DNA from: Dehalococcoidia bacterium | Lineage (GTDB): Bacteria > Chloroflexota > Dehalococcoidia > SM23-28-2 > HRBIN24 | NCBI GenBank assembly: GCA_032249735.1 | Contig: JAVVHA010000005.1 | Location: 29,444-93,443 of the forward strand | DNA: 64,000 bases | Direction: 5' to 3' | Part shown: piece after piece, positions 45,224 to 54,128 of the stretch | Layout of the letters: every line of letters begins with the position of its first letter | How positions within the stretch are numbered: position 1 is the first letter of the stretch | Translations under genes and position numbers: made by a program | The notes under the pieces: model-generated | Seen by the model: only the letters and a program-made list of their open reading frames with translations | What the model was told of the DNA's origin: nothing | Databases searched by the model: none

Positions 45224-46563
45224 AGACCTTTCCTCAGGATGCGGGCTAGGCGCGAGGCGACCCTCTGTGGGGCCCTGGCTAACCAAGGGGCCTCTCCCTG
45301 AGTCACCTCTCGCAGGGCGCGGGTGGCCAGATAGTTGAGGGCCCAGGGGAATACCTCTCCCCAAAGGCGGCCGTGGCGCGGACGGGCTGGGGGGCGAGCG
45401 ATGCGGCAAAAATCGATGAGGGGTGTCATGGCTTGCTCCCAGGTGAGCCGCTGGCGCACCTGCTGGATGCGCTTCCGGATGCGCTCCTGGCCCTCCTGGT
45501 CATCCAACAGGGAGCGAATGGCGTGGGCCATAGCTATCGGATCGCCTGGAGGGACGGCAAGCCCCAACCCCTCTTGCTCGATCATCTTGGCAAGGGTGTC
45601 CCCCTTGGTGCAGATAATGGGGACGCCCGCCCACAGCAGGTCCATGAAACGGGTGCGAAAGGAGTAGTAGGTCTCCAGATGGTCGCTATATGCGCAGACG
45701 CCAGCATCCGCCTCCAGGAGGTAGTCCGGCACATCGTCATAGGGGACCCATCCGAACTCGAAGAAGACGGTGGAGCCGTAGAGCCCCAGCTCTTTGGCCG
45801 TGTCGATGGCGGAGCGGAAGCGACGGCCCCAGCCCAGGGCAGGCACGTTGGGATAGGTGGCCCCAAGAAACAGGGCCTTGATATCGTCCCTTTCCTGCGC
45901 CAGGTGGTGGAGGGCCAGCAGAAAGGTGTCGGGATCGTACCAGTCGGTAGTGCCCCCGTTCCAAATGAGGAGCTTATCGGTGGGGCGGATACCAGGGTAG
46001 ACGCCCTTGACCACTTGGCGGCGCTTCTGGGGGGCCTGGGGGCGGAGGCCATGGGGGGCTACCGCCACGGGGCGTCTCAACCCTAAGGCCCTCAGCGCTC
46101 CCAGATAGCTGAGGCGCTGACGCTCGTTGGCACAAAGGACCAGGTCGGCCACGGCCAACTGAAAGGCGATATAGGCCCGCCGCTCCAGCCATACCAGGTC
46201 ACGCGTTAGGCCTTGCTCCTGGTGCACCGTCACCTCCATCCACTCGGCGAAGTACTGGGCGAAGAGATCCACCACCACCAGCTTGTGCGCGCAAAGGGAT
46301 GCAAGACGCACTGGGAGGAAGTTGGCCACCACGACGTCTGCGTCCTGGGCCGCCCACAGCAGAGGGCGCTCCCCATAAGGGTAAGGCTTCACCTTCTCTG
46401 GGAAACCCTGCAGGCGCGTGTCCACCTTGGGGGCGGCCAAAGTGATACGGGCATGAGGGAGGGCCTGGGCTAGGGCCTGAGCCATGTGGAAGGCCCTTAT
46501 GCCAGGGGCAGACATACGCTGGCCTACATCGCCAGGGCTGATGATGAGGACGCGTATGGACAT
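45220..46563 (-). CDS. Family 4 glycosyltransferase
   Basis: GT-B fold transferase of 447 residues. N-terminal acceptor domain starts RVLIISPGDVGQRMSAPGIRAFHMAQALA; the C-terminal nucleotide-sugar domain has LLIWNGGTTDWYDPDTFLLAL, FEFGWVPYDDVPDYLLEADAGV and the GT4 Ex7E-like region ETYYSFRTRFMDLLWAGVPIICTKGD. It could transfer sugars to a surface glycan exported by the Wzm/Wzt pair. Divergent from the Kor cluster. Confidence 0.9.
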   Translation of the reverse strand: MSIRVLIISPGDVGQRMSAPGIRAFHMAQALAQALPHARITLAAPKVDTRLQGFPEKVKPYPYGERPLLWAAQDADVVVANFLPVRLASLCAHKLVVVDLFAQYFAEWMEVTVHQEQGLTRDLVWLERRAYIAFQLAVADLVLCANERQRLSYLGALRALGLRRPVAVAPHGLRPQAPQKRRQVVKGVYPGIRPTDKLLIWNGGTTDWYDPDTFLLALHHLAQERDDIKALFLGATYPNVPALGWGRRFRSAIDTAKELGLYGSTVFFEFGWVPYDDVPDYLLEADAGVCAYSDHLETYYSFRTRFMDLLWAGVPIICTKGDTLAKMIEQEGLGLAVPPGDPIAMAHAIRSLLDDQEGQERIRKRIQQVRQRLTWEQAMTPLIDFCRIARPPARPRHGRLWGEVFPWALNYLATRALREVTQGEAPWLARAPQRVASRLARILRKGL

Positions 46564-46589
46564 GGACGGAAACCCCTTTGCCGCGTCCC

Positions 46590-46618
46590 AGTGTCCCTAG
46601 TGACGCGGTGAAGGTCAA
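46590..46618 (-). promoter_or_regulatory. Possible promoter of the GT4 gene
   Basis: Minus-strand TTGACC (46613-46618), 17 bases, GACACT (46590-46595), about 27 bases before the GT4 start. The -10 is weak. Confidence 0.35.
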
Positions 46619-46701
46619 GGCATGTTCCCTACCTGAATGATGGCCCATACTTCTGCCTCTTCCACTGGAGGCCGTGCGGGGAGCCTTGGCTATCGGCGTT
46701 A

Positions 46702-46730
46702 TTGACGGATTCTTGGCGGCGAGGTATAGT
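46702..46730 (+). promoter_or_regulatory. Promoter of the kor-hdr-etf operon
   Basis: TTGACG (46702-46707), exactly 17 bases, TATAGT (46725-46730). Predicted start near 46737 leaves about 28 bases to the GTG start of the ferredoxin gene, and rules out an in-frame TTG at 46702 as the start codon. Confidence 0.75.
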
Positions 46731-46764
46731 TGGAGAGGCGGGCCGCGGTCATCGTGGTGATGAC

Positions 46765-47031
46765 GTGAGAGAGGGCCTGCGGCTCCTCGACCTGCCTCGG
46801 CAACGCCTTCCCCGTGGACGTGTGTTCGTTATACCGGAACGCTGCAAGGAGTGTTTATTCTGCATCGAGTTCTGCCCTAGACAGGTGTTGGTAAAGTCGC
46901 CCCATATCAACAGCAAGGGTTACCACTATCCCATGGTGGCACCTGGTAAGGAGAACGACTGCGTCCACTGCCAGTTCTGCTCCCTGGTATGCCCTGAGAT
47001 GGCCATCTACACCGAGGAGGTGGGGGCGTGA
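46765..47031 (+). CDS. korD: 2-oxoacid:ferredoxin oxidoreductase, ferredoxin subunit
   Basis: Small 2[4Fe-4S] protein of 88 residues: CKECLFCIEFCP and CVHCQFCSLVCP each supply the CxxCxxCxxxCP pattern. The KGYHYPMVA segment between them is typical of KorD/VorD. It passes electrons between the KorAB thiamine active site and the external carrier. The start is the GTG at 46765, after GGTGATGAC and downstream of the promoter. GTGA overlap with korA. Confidence 0.88.
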   Translation: MREGLRLLDLPRQRLPRGRVFVIPERCKECLFCIEFCPRQVLVKSPHINSKGYHYPMVAPGKENDCVHCQFCSLVCPEMAIYTEEVGA

Positions 47032-48179
47032 GGGAGAGGCGGCCGCGGGTGCTCACCGGCCAGCACTTCATGTCCGGCGATCACGCTATTGCCGAGGGTG
47101 CCCTGGCTGCTGGCTGTAGCTTCTTTGCTGGCTATCCCATCACCCCCTCCACGGAGATAGCGGAGCGGCTGGCCACGCGATTGCCAGAGGTGGGGGGCAT
47201 GTACATCCAGATGGAGGATGAGCTGGGCAGCATGGCGGCCATCCTGGGGGCAGCCTGGGGCGGGGCGCGGGCCATGACTGCCACCTCCGGCCCCGGCTTC
47301 ACCCTCATGATGGAGAACATCGGCCTGGCAGCGATGACGGAGACCCCCTGCGTTGTGGTAAACGTCATGCGGGGAGCCCCCTCCACCGGTCTCCCCACCC
47401 TGGTGGGCCAAGGCGATGTCATGCAGGCCCGCTTTGGCTCCCATGGTGATTACGAGCTGGTGGCTTATTGTCCTTCCTCCTGCCAGGAGGCCTTCGACCT
47501 CACAGTCCTGGCTTTCAACACCGCCGACCTCTACCGTATCCCTGTCATCATCTTGGCCGACGAGGTGGTGGGGCACCTTACGGAGAAGGTGGTCATCCCC
47601 CCGCCGGAGCAGATCCCGCGTGTGGAGCGTAAGGCCCCACCCAGCGGGCCTAGTCCTCACCTACGCCTATATGAGCCGGATGATGACCTCATCCCTCCCA
47701 TGCCTCCGGTGGGAGAGGGATATCGCGTTCACGTCACCGGCTTGACCCACGACGAGCGGGGCTACCCAGCAACCCAGGCCGAGGCCCATGAGCGGCTGGT
47801 CAAGCGCTTATGCGAGAAGATCCGCAGACACGCTCGGGCCATTGTCCGGTACGAGGAGGTACTCACTGAAGATGCGGAGGTGGTGCTGGTGGCCTATGGC
47901 TGCACAGCCCGCTCCGCTTACCGCGCCATCCAGCTAGCGCGGGAGAGGGGGATCCAGGTTGGGCTTTTCAGGCCTATCACCCTTTGGCCTTTCCCTGAGG
48001 AGAGGATGGCCCAGTTGGCCCAGAAGGCGGAGGTGGTGGTGGCCGAGCTGAACATGGGCCAGATGGCCCGGGAGGTGGAAAGGGTTATCCATAAGCCTGT
48101 GGTGCGAGTTAACCACCCTGGAGGCACCATCTTGCGCCCGGAGCTCATCCTGGAAGGCATCATGGAGGCTGCGTCGTGA
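47028..48179 (+). CDS. korA: 2-oxoacid:ferredoxin oxidoreductase alpha subunit
   Basis: Subunit of 383 residues with pyrimidine-binding ThDP domain: GDHAIAEGALAAGCSFFAGYPITPSTEIAE, QMEDELGSMAAILGAAWGGARAMTATSGPG, then the transketolase C-terminal-like domain with VVVAELNMGQMAREVERV. The absence of a fused gamma domain matches the KorA type. The reaction is 2-oxoacid + CoA + 2 Fd(ox) to acyl-CoA + CO2 + 2 Fd(red); 2-oxoglutarate is the usual Kor substrate but branched-chain or aromatic oxoacids are possible. Confidence 0.93.
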   Translation: MRERRPRVLTGQHFMSGDHAIAEGALAAGCSFFAGYPITPSTEIAERLATRLPEVGGMYIQMEDELGSMAAILGAAWGGARAMTATSGPGFTLMMENIGLAAMTETPCVVVNVMRGAPSTGLPTLVGQGDVMQARFGSHGDYELVAYCPSSCQEAFDLTVLAFNTADLYRIPVIILADEVVGHLTEKVVIPPPEQIPRVERKAPPSGPSPHLRLYEPDDDLIPPMPPVGEGYRVHVTGLTHDERGYPATQAEAHERLVKRLCEKIRRHARAIVRYEEVLTEDAEVVLVAYGCTARSAYRAIQLARERGIQVGLFRPITLWPFPEERMAQLAQKAEVVVAELNMGQMAREVERVIHKPVVRVNHPGGTILRPELILEGIMEAAS

Positions 48180-49069
48180 ACGAGAGCAGAGTAGCCACCC
48201 AACCTGAGGCGCCTCCCCTGTCCTTGCCATCCCTGGGGGAGGTCATCGCTACCCATCACCCCCTCAACAGTTATATTCGGGTGGACCGCTTTCCCCACAT
48301 ATGGTGTCCTGGGTGCGGGCTGGGCATTGTCCTTACGGCCTTTGTGCGGGCCATGCTGGCCTCGGGCATACCACCTGAGAAGCACGTATGCGTCTCCGGC
48401 ATCGGCTGCACGGGGCGTATAGCTGGCTATCTGAACCTGGACAGCTTTCACACTACTCACGGCCGGGCTATCCCTTTCGCTACTGGCCTTCATCTGGTGC
48501 GCCCAGACCTAGAGGTGACAGTCATAAGCGGCGATGGCGACCTTTTCGCCATAGGGGGCAACCATTTCATCCACGCTGCCCGCCGCAACTTGGACATCAA
48601 TGTCATCTGTGTCAACAACTTCAATTATGGTATGACGGGGGGGCAGTTGGGCCCCACCACCCCCTTGGGGGCCTTCTCCACCACCAGCCCTCACGGCAAC
48701 TATGAGCCCCCCTTCAACCTTCCCCTGCTAGCGGCGGCAGCCGGGGCGGTGTTCGTGGCCCGCTGGACGGTGCTACATGCCCGTCAGCTGGAGCGCGCCA
48801 TCCTACGGGCCATGAAGAAGAGGGGATTCGCCTTCATCGAGGTCCTCTCCCCCTGCCCCGTGGGGTTCGGCAAGGTCAACGACGTGGGGGAGGGCGTGGA
48901 TGAGATGTGGCTCTACCGGCGGCAGTGCATCGTCCGCCACGATGCGCCCCTGGAGGAGCTGGAGATCCGCCTCGAAAAGGGGCAGCCCATCATCCTGGGC
49001 AACTTCGTGGATAGGGAGCGCCCCGTTTATAGCCCCCTGGGGAGGGAAGAGGATGTACCAGGAGATTAG
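48176..49069 (+). CDS. korB: 2-oxoacid:ferredoxin oxidoreductase beta subunit
   Basis: ThDP diphosphate-binding subunit of 297 residues. HIWCPGCGLGIV near 42-53 binds the cluster/ThDP region, and the ThDP-Mg motif is GDGDLFAIGGNHFIHAARRN with VNNFNYGMTGGQ. A KorB-type Cys pattern is present. GTG start overlaps korA (GTGA), and its 3-prime end overlaps korC by 17 bases, so the three subunits are translationally coupled. Confidence 0.94.
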   Translation: MNESRVATQPEAPPLSLPSLGEVIATHHPLNSYIRVDRFPHIWCPGCGLGIVLTAFVRAMLASGIPPEKHVCVSGIGCTGRIAGYLNLDSFHTTHGRAIPFATGLHLVRPDLEVTVISGDGDLFAIGGNHFIHAARRNLDINVICVNNFNYGMTGGQLGPTTPLGAFSTTSPHGNYEPPFNLPLLAAAAGAVFVARWTVLHARQLERAILRAMKKRGFAFIEVLSPCPVGFGKVNDVGEGVDEMWLYRRQCIVRHDAPLEELEIRLEKGQPIILGNFVDRERPVYSPLGREEDVPGD

Positions 49070-49592
49070 GCTGGCCGGGTTTGGAGGCCAGGGCATCGTC
49101 TTGGCCGGCTATCTGCTGGGGAAGGCAGCTGCCGTTTATGATGGCAAGAATGCTGTCCTCACCCAGTCGTATGGACCAGAGGCACGTGGTGGGGCCTGCA
49201 CGGCCGAGCTCATTATCAGCGACGAGGAGATCTATTACCCCCTCGTGTCACGGCCCCATGTACTGGTGCTCATGTCCCAGGAGGCCTTCCATAAGTACGG
49301 GCCCTCAGTGCGGGAGGAGGGGGTGGTCATCCGCGATAGCGACCTGGTCCAGACCAACACCCAGGGAGAGCGCATCTACCGTGTGCCCTTTACCCGCCTG
49401 GCCGAGGGGCTGGGATCCCGCATGGTGGCCAACGTGGTGATGCTAGGCTTCCTGGTGGCGGTGACAGGGTTGGTGACCCCTCAGGCCATGGAAGAGGCCA
49501 TCCGTACCTCGGTGAGAGAGCGGTTCGTCTCTCTTAACTTGAAAGCCTTTCATAGGGGCTTGGCTTATCCCCGGGAGGGGGTGGTGGCGTGA
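49053..49592 (+). CDS. korC: 2-oxoacid:ferredoxin oxidoreductase gamma subunit
   Basis: Gamma subunit of 179 residues with the CoA-associated fold: IRLAGFGGQGIVLAGYLLGKAA, SYGPEARGGACTAELIISDEEI and NVVMLGFLVAVTGLV. The ATG at 49053 lies 17 bases inside korB behind GGGAAGAGG. Its stop overlaps the start of the HdrA-like gene (GTGA), which places the Kor and Hdr modules on one transcript. Confidence 0.93.
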   Translation: MYQEIRLAGFGGQGIVLAGYLLGKAAAVYDGKNAVLTQSYGPEARGGACTAELIISDEEIYYPLVSRPHVLVLMSQEAFHKYGPSVREEGVVIRDSDLVQTNTQGERIYRVPFTRLAEGLGSRMVANVVMLGFLVAVTGLVTPQAMEEAIRTSVRERFVSLNLKAFHRGLAYPREGVVA

Positions 49593-52500
49593 GCGACCGC
49601 GTGCTGGTCATCGGCGGTGGCATCGCGGGCATCCAGGCTGCTCTGGATCTGGTTGAGTCGGGGGCCAAGGTAACCTTGGTGGAGAAAGGGGCCACCATCG
49701 GGGGTAAGATGGCTGTGCTGGACAAGAACTTCCCCACCTTGGACTGCTCCATCTGCATCGAGGCCCCCAAGATGTCGGAGGTGGGGCAGCACCCCAATAT
49801 CGAGCTGTTGCGCCTGGCCCAGGTGGAGGCTGTGGAAGGGGAAGCCGGGGCGTTCACAGTGACCATCCGCCAGCGGGCAGACTTCGTGACCGATGTATGC
49901 ACAAGATGTGCCGAGTGCGTTCCTGTCTGCCCTGTGTTATTGCCCAATGAGTATGAGGCCGGCATCGCCTCTCGCAAGGCCATTTACACCCCCATCCCCC
50001 AGGCCGTCCCGGGGCCTTACGTCATCGATCTGGAGCACTGCCTCAATGAGCCGCCCAATTACTTCCCCTGTGACCGCTGCTACCAGGCCTGTAGCCCAGG
50101 GGCCATCGACTTCTTCATGCCTCTCGAGCGGGTGGTGCGTCGGGAGGTGGCCGCCATCATAGTGGCTACCGGGTTTGAGATGTTGGACCCCTCTCTTATG
50201 CCCGAGCTGGGATATGGTCGTCATCCCGATGTCCTTACCTCTCTGGAGTTTGAGCGGCTTCTGACCTCTGCTGGGCCTACGGGAGGGGAGATCGTTTGCC
50301 CTTCCGATGGGCGCCATCCTCACAGCATTCTGTTCGCCCTGTGCGTGGGCTCCCGCGACCGGCGGTTCTTCCGTCACTGCTCCCGCTTCTGCTGCATGTA
50401 TTCTATTAAGCACGCCTTCCAGGCCGTGGATCACGGGGTGGCCGACGTGCGAGTCATGTACATGGATGTGCGGGCCTATGGCAAGGGGTTTGATGCCTTC
50501 TTCCACCGCACCCGTGAGAGGGGGGTGCAGTTCATCCGTGGTCGTCCGGCCCTTGTTCAGCCCAACGGGCGTGGGCTAGAGGTCCGTTTTGAGGACACAG
50601 TGACGGGCTCCTTGGAGACCATGACGGTGGACATGGTGGTGCTGGCGCCGGCGGTGCGCCCTCCCCAAGACCTGCGCCAATTGGCCCAGGTGCTGAAGGT
50701 GGACGTGGATGAGGATGGCTTTCTGGCGGCCTGGGAGATGCGGGGTGGGCTCATCGCCACCTCCCGGCCTGGCATCTACGCTGCAGGGTGTGCCACTGGC
50801 CCTAAGGATATCCCGGACAGCGTGGCTGAGGCATCAGCAGCCGCCGCCGCTGCCCTCGCCCACTTGTCGCGGCGGTCATGGCCTGAACCGCCGCAGGTAG
50901 AGCCCATTACTGAGCTTCATCCGCCACGCATCGGTGTCTTCGTCTGCCATTGTGGGTCTAACATCGCTGGGGTCGTGGATGTGGCCAGGGTGGCCCAATA
51001 TGCCCGCACGCTGCCAGACGTGGTCCATGCCCAAACTCAGATGTTCAGCTGCGCCAGCGATACGCAGGAGGAGATAGTGCGCCTTATTCGAGAGAAGGGG
51101 CTTAACCGGGTGGTGGTGGCCGCTTGCTCGCCCAAGACCCACGAACCTATCTTCCGTAGGGTTCTGGTGCGGGCGGGCCTCAACCCCTTCCTGCTGGAGA
51201 TGGTGAACCTGCGCAATCAGGACTCCTGGGTCCATGGCGATTACCGTGAGGAGGCCACCATTAAGGCCATGGACATGGTGCGCATGGGGGTGGACAAGGC
51301 CCGCCTCCTGGAGCCATTGGAGATAGGAGGCACCCCGGTGGTCAGGCGAGCCTTGGTGGTGGGAGGCGGCATCGCTGGCATGACAGCGGCCATCAACCTG
51401 GCTCGTCAAGGCTATGAGACCCATCTGGTGGAGAAAGAGAGGCACCTAGGAGGGCTGCTTCGCCGGCTGCGGGAGGTGGCCCCTGCAGGTTTGGACGCCC
51501 ACGCCCTTCTGGAGACCAAGGAGCGGGAGCTGGCTGAGGCTGGCGTGCATGTCCATCTGGGCACCGAGGTGGAGGTTATCAGTGGGCATGTGGGCAACTT
51601 CCATGCTCGTCTTTCCTCCGGTGAGGAGTTGGACGTAGGGGCGGTCATCTTGGCTACGGGGGCCGTGCCCTATCAGCCCACCCAGTTTGGCTACGGTCAC
51701 ATCCCCCAAGTGGTGACCAATCTGGAGTTAGAGACCATGGACGAGGTTCCAGGGCAAAGGGTGACCTTTGTAGCCTGCGTGGGCTCCCGCACCGACACCA
51801 GAGGTTGCTCTCGTTACTGCTGCCAAAGCATGATGGCCCAGGCCCTGCGCCTGCGTCGCCAGGGCAAGAAGGTACGCATCCTCTACAAAGACATACGCAC
51901 CTTCAGCCGTCAGGCGGAGGAGCTGTATGAGGAGGCCATGCGTGCTGGCGTCCAGTTCATCCGGTACGACCCCGAAAAGAGCCCTGAGGAGGTCATCATC
52001 TTCCGGGATGGGGAGGTAATGGTCCACGACACTCTTTTGGGAGAGACACTGCGGGTACCCACTGACCTATTGGTGTTGGTAGTGGGTTTGAACCCTGCGG
52101 AGAACCCTGTGGCCCAGCAACTGAAGGTGCCTCAAAGCGAGGACGGCTTCCTTCTGGAGCTCCACCCCAAGCTAGGGCCCGCCGAGGCCCCGTTCCCGGG
52201 CATCTATCTGGCAGGCACGTGCCAGGCGGCCAAGGACGTGCGGGAGGCGGTGGCCCAGGGGCTGGCAGCGGCGGCCAAGGCCGGGCGCATCCTGGCCAAG
52301 GAGACCATCGAGAAGGATCCCCTCACTGCCAGGCTCATCGAGGATAGGTGCATCTATTGCGGCCGTTGTGTGCCTGTCTGCCCCTTTGGGGCCATCGAGA
52401 TGTTGGGCCCCATTAAGCAGGGCCCCCTGCGCATCATTGAGGCAGCCTGCCAGGGGTGCGGGGCCTGCGCCGCCGAGTGCAACTTCGATGCCATCCTAAT

Positions 52501-52957
52501 GCCATACTTCACCAAGGAGCAGATCATGGCCCAGATCGAGGTCGCCTTGGCCGAGCGGCCGCAGGAAAAGGTGCTGGTGTTCGCCTGCAACTGGTGCTCC
52601 TATGCCGGAGCCGACCAGGCGGGCATCGAGAAGATCCAGTATCCCCCATCGGCTCGCATTATCCGCACCATGTGCTCGGCGCGGGTGGAGGAGGACTTCA
52701 TCGCCCGCGCCTTCCAGCTGGGGGCGGGAGCGGTGCTGGTGACCGGCTGCCGTCTCACTGAGAAGGGCTCAGACTGCCACTATAACTACGCAAACCGTCA
52801 CACCCAGAAGCGATTTGAGTTCTGGCGGCGCAAGTTCTCCCGCCAAGGCATCGCGCCCGAGCGACTGCAACTGGCTTGGGTCTCCGCTGCCGAGGGCAAG
52901 GAGTTCGCCGCCAAGATGTGGGAGATGGATCAGGTGGTGAAAAGCCATGCCCGGTGA
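49589..52957 (+). CDS. Fused HdrA-HdrA-MvhD flavin/Fe-S protein
   Basis: A 1122-residue fusion. Residues 1-430: first HdrA-like FAD unit (GGGIAG at 9-14, CxxC at 53/56, Cys cluster at 104-114, CVGSRD at 252). Residues 446-910: second HdrA unit with its own N-terminal domain (VFVCHCGSN), GGGIAG at 592-597 and CVGSRTD at 730. Two [4Fe-4S] motifs follow at 921-931 and 954-964. Residues 994-1090 resemble MvhD (Cys 1000, 1003, 1029, 1054, 1063). HdrA is the bifurcating flavin subunit of heterodisulfide reductase complexes; MvhD normally brings electrons in. GTGA coupled to korC. Confidence 0.9.
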   Translation: MSDRVLVIGGGIAGIQAALDLVESGAKVTLVEKGATIGGKMAVLDKNFPTLDCSICIEAPKMSEVGQHPNIELLRLAQVEAVEGEAGAFTVTIRQRADFVTDVCTRCAECVPVCPVLLPNEYEAGIASRKAIYTPIPQAVPGPYVIDLEHCLNEPPNYFPCDRCYQACSPGAIDFFMPLERVVRREVAAIIVATGFEMLDPSLMPELGYGRHPDVLTSLEFERLLTSAGPTGGEIVCPSDGRHPHSILFALCVGSRDRRFFRHCSRFCCMYSIKHAFQAVDHGVADVRVMYMDVRAYGKGFDAFFHRTRERGVQFIRGRPALVQPNGRGLEVRFEDTVTGSLETMTVDMVVLAPAVRPPQDLRQLAQVLKVDVDEDGFLAAWEMRGGLIATSRPGIYAAGCATGPKDIPDSVAEASAAAAAALAHLSRRSWPEPPQVEPITELHPPRIGVFVCHCGSNIAGVVDVARVAQYARTLPDVVHAQTQMFSCASDTQEEIVRLIREKGLNRVVVAACSPKTHEPIFRRVLVRAGLNPFLLEMVNLRNQDSWVHGDYREEATIKAMDMVRMGVDKARLLEPLEIGGTPVVRRALVVGGGIAGMTAAINLARQGYETHLVEKERHLGGLLRRLREVAPAGLDAHALLETKERELAEAGVHVHLGTEVEVISGHVGNFHARLSSGEELDVGAVILATGAVPYQPTQFGYGHIPQVVTNLELETMDEVPGQRVTFVACVGSRTDTRGCSRYCCQSMMAQALRLRRQGKKVRILYKDIRTFSRQAEELYEEAMRAGVQFIRYDPEKSPEEVIIFRDGEVMVHDTLLGETLRVPTDLLVLVVGLNPAENPVAQQLKVPQSEDGFLLELHPKLGPAEAPFPGIYLAGTCQAAKDVREAVAQGLAAAAKAGRILAKETIEKDPLTARLIEDRCIYCGRCVPVCPFGAIEMLGPIKQGPLRIIEAACQGCGACAAECNFDAILMPYFTKEQIMAQIEVALAERPQEKVLVFACNWCSYAGADQAGIEKIQYPPSARIIRTMCSARVEEDFIARAFQLGAGAVLVTGCRLTEKGSDCHYNYANRHTQKRFEFWRRKFSRQGIAPERLQLAWVSAAEGKEFAAKMWEMDQVVKSHAR

Positions 52958-54128
52958 GCCTTTGCAGGCCGACCAGGCTCTCCTTCTGGACGATGAGCTT
53001 TGGGAACAGGTGGTCAGGGCCTCTGATGGTATGGCTAGCCTTTGCTACCAGTGTGGCGTTTGCACTGCCGCCTGTCCTTGGGGCCTGGTGCTGAAGGAGC
53101 CCTTAAACGTTCGTCGCCTTATCCGCCGCGCCCAGCTGGGCTTAGAGGTCGGGGGCGATGCGCTATGGCTATGCACCACCTGTGGCCTTTGCGAGCTGAG
53201 CTGCCCTCGCCAAGTGGCGATATCGCAGGTGATGCTCTCCCTGCGGCGGGTGGCCTGGCGCCGCCGGCAAGTGCCGCGAGGGCTATCTCGTGTCCTTTGG
53301 GATATCCAGTTCGATGGCAACCCCTGGGGGAGCCCACCCTCCCACCGCTCTGCCTGGGCTCGCGGCCTGGGCGTGCCCCAGTTCTCAGCGACAGACCATC
53401 AGGTCCTCTACTACGTGGGGTGTACAGTGGCTTACGACCGGCGGGCGCAGAGGGTGGCCCGGGCTCTCGTCTCTTTGTTCCGGGCGGCGGCGGTGCCCTT
53501 CGGCATTCTGGGCGACGACGAACCCTGCTGTGGTCATGCTGCCAGGGACTTGGGCCAGCTAGAATACGCCCGTCACCTGGCCCAGCAGGGGGCGGAAATC
53601 TTCCGTCGGGCGGGGGTGAGGACGCTGGTGGCCACCTCCCCTCACTGCTATGACATGTTCAGCCGCCACTATCCCCCCGTGAGCGACTCCTTTCGGCCCC
53701 TCCATTACACGTCATTCTTGGCCCAACTGGTGGAGGAAGGGCGGCTATGCTTTCGACCCCTCCCTTGGCGCGTCACCTTCCACGATCCCTGTTATCTAGG
53801 ACGACGTCATGGCGTGGTGGAGGAGCCACGCCGCATCCTAAGGGCCATCCCCCAGCTGGAGCTGAAGGAGATGGCCCACACTGGCCCCAAGACCCTGTGC
53901 TGTGGCGGTGGTGGCGGGCGCATGTGGCTGGAGACGGAGGCCTATGCCCGCCTCTCCCATCTGCGGGTGGAGGAGGCAGCAGCTACAGGGGCCCAGGTGT
54001 TGGTGACCGCTTGCCCTCACTGCATCGCCTGCCTGGAGGACTCTGTGAAGCTGCGCGGTCTGCCCTTGAGGGTTATGGACGTGGCCGAGGTGGCGGCTGC
54101 AGCCCTCGCTGGGGGTGAGATGCCGTGA
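52947..54128 (+). CDS. HdrC-HdrB fusion (HdrD-like double-CCG Fe-S protein)
   Basis: Protein of 393 residues. The N-terminal HdrC-like part has two [4Fe-4S] motifs (Cys 33/36/39/43 and 76/79/82/86). The C-terminal HdrB-like part has two CCG domains (CC194-195 with C159 and C234; CC318-319 with C282, C356 and C359), which bind noncubane 4Fe-4S clusters in the family. CCG proteins reduce disulfides or oxidise lactate or glycolate, so the physiological substrate is open. It starts 10 bases inside the HdrA fusion gene. Confidence 0.88.
   Translation: MPGEPLQADQALLLDDELWEQVVRASDGMASLCYQCGVCTAACPWGLVLKEPLNVRRLIRRAQLGLEVGGDALWLCTTCGLCELSCPRQVAISQVMLSLRRVAWRRRQVPRGLSRVLWDIQFDGNPWGSPPSHRSAWARGLGVPQFSATDHQVLYYVGCTVAYDRRAQRVARALVSLFRAAAVPFGILGDDEPCCGHAARDLGQLEYARHLAQQGAEIFRRAGVRTLVATSPHCYDMFSRHYPPVSDSFRPLHYTSFLAQLVEEGRLCFRPLPWRVTFHDPCYLGRRHGVVEEPRRILRAIPQLELKEMAHTGPKTLCCGGGGGRMWLETEAYARLSHLRVEEAAATGAQVLVTACPHCIACLEDSVKLRGLPLRVMDVAEVAAAALAGGEMP

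Noticed and set aside
46702..46764. TTG at 46702 as the start of the ferredoxin gene
   Set aside because: It coincides with the -35 TTGACG of a good promoter (TATAGT 17 bases later), so the transcript begins downstream; GTG 46765 fits.
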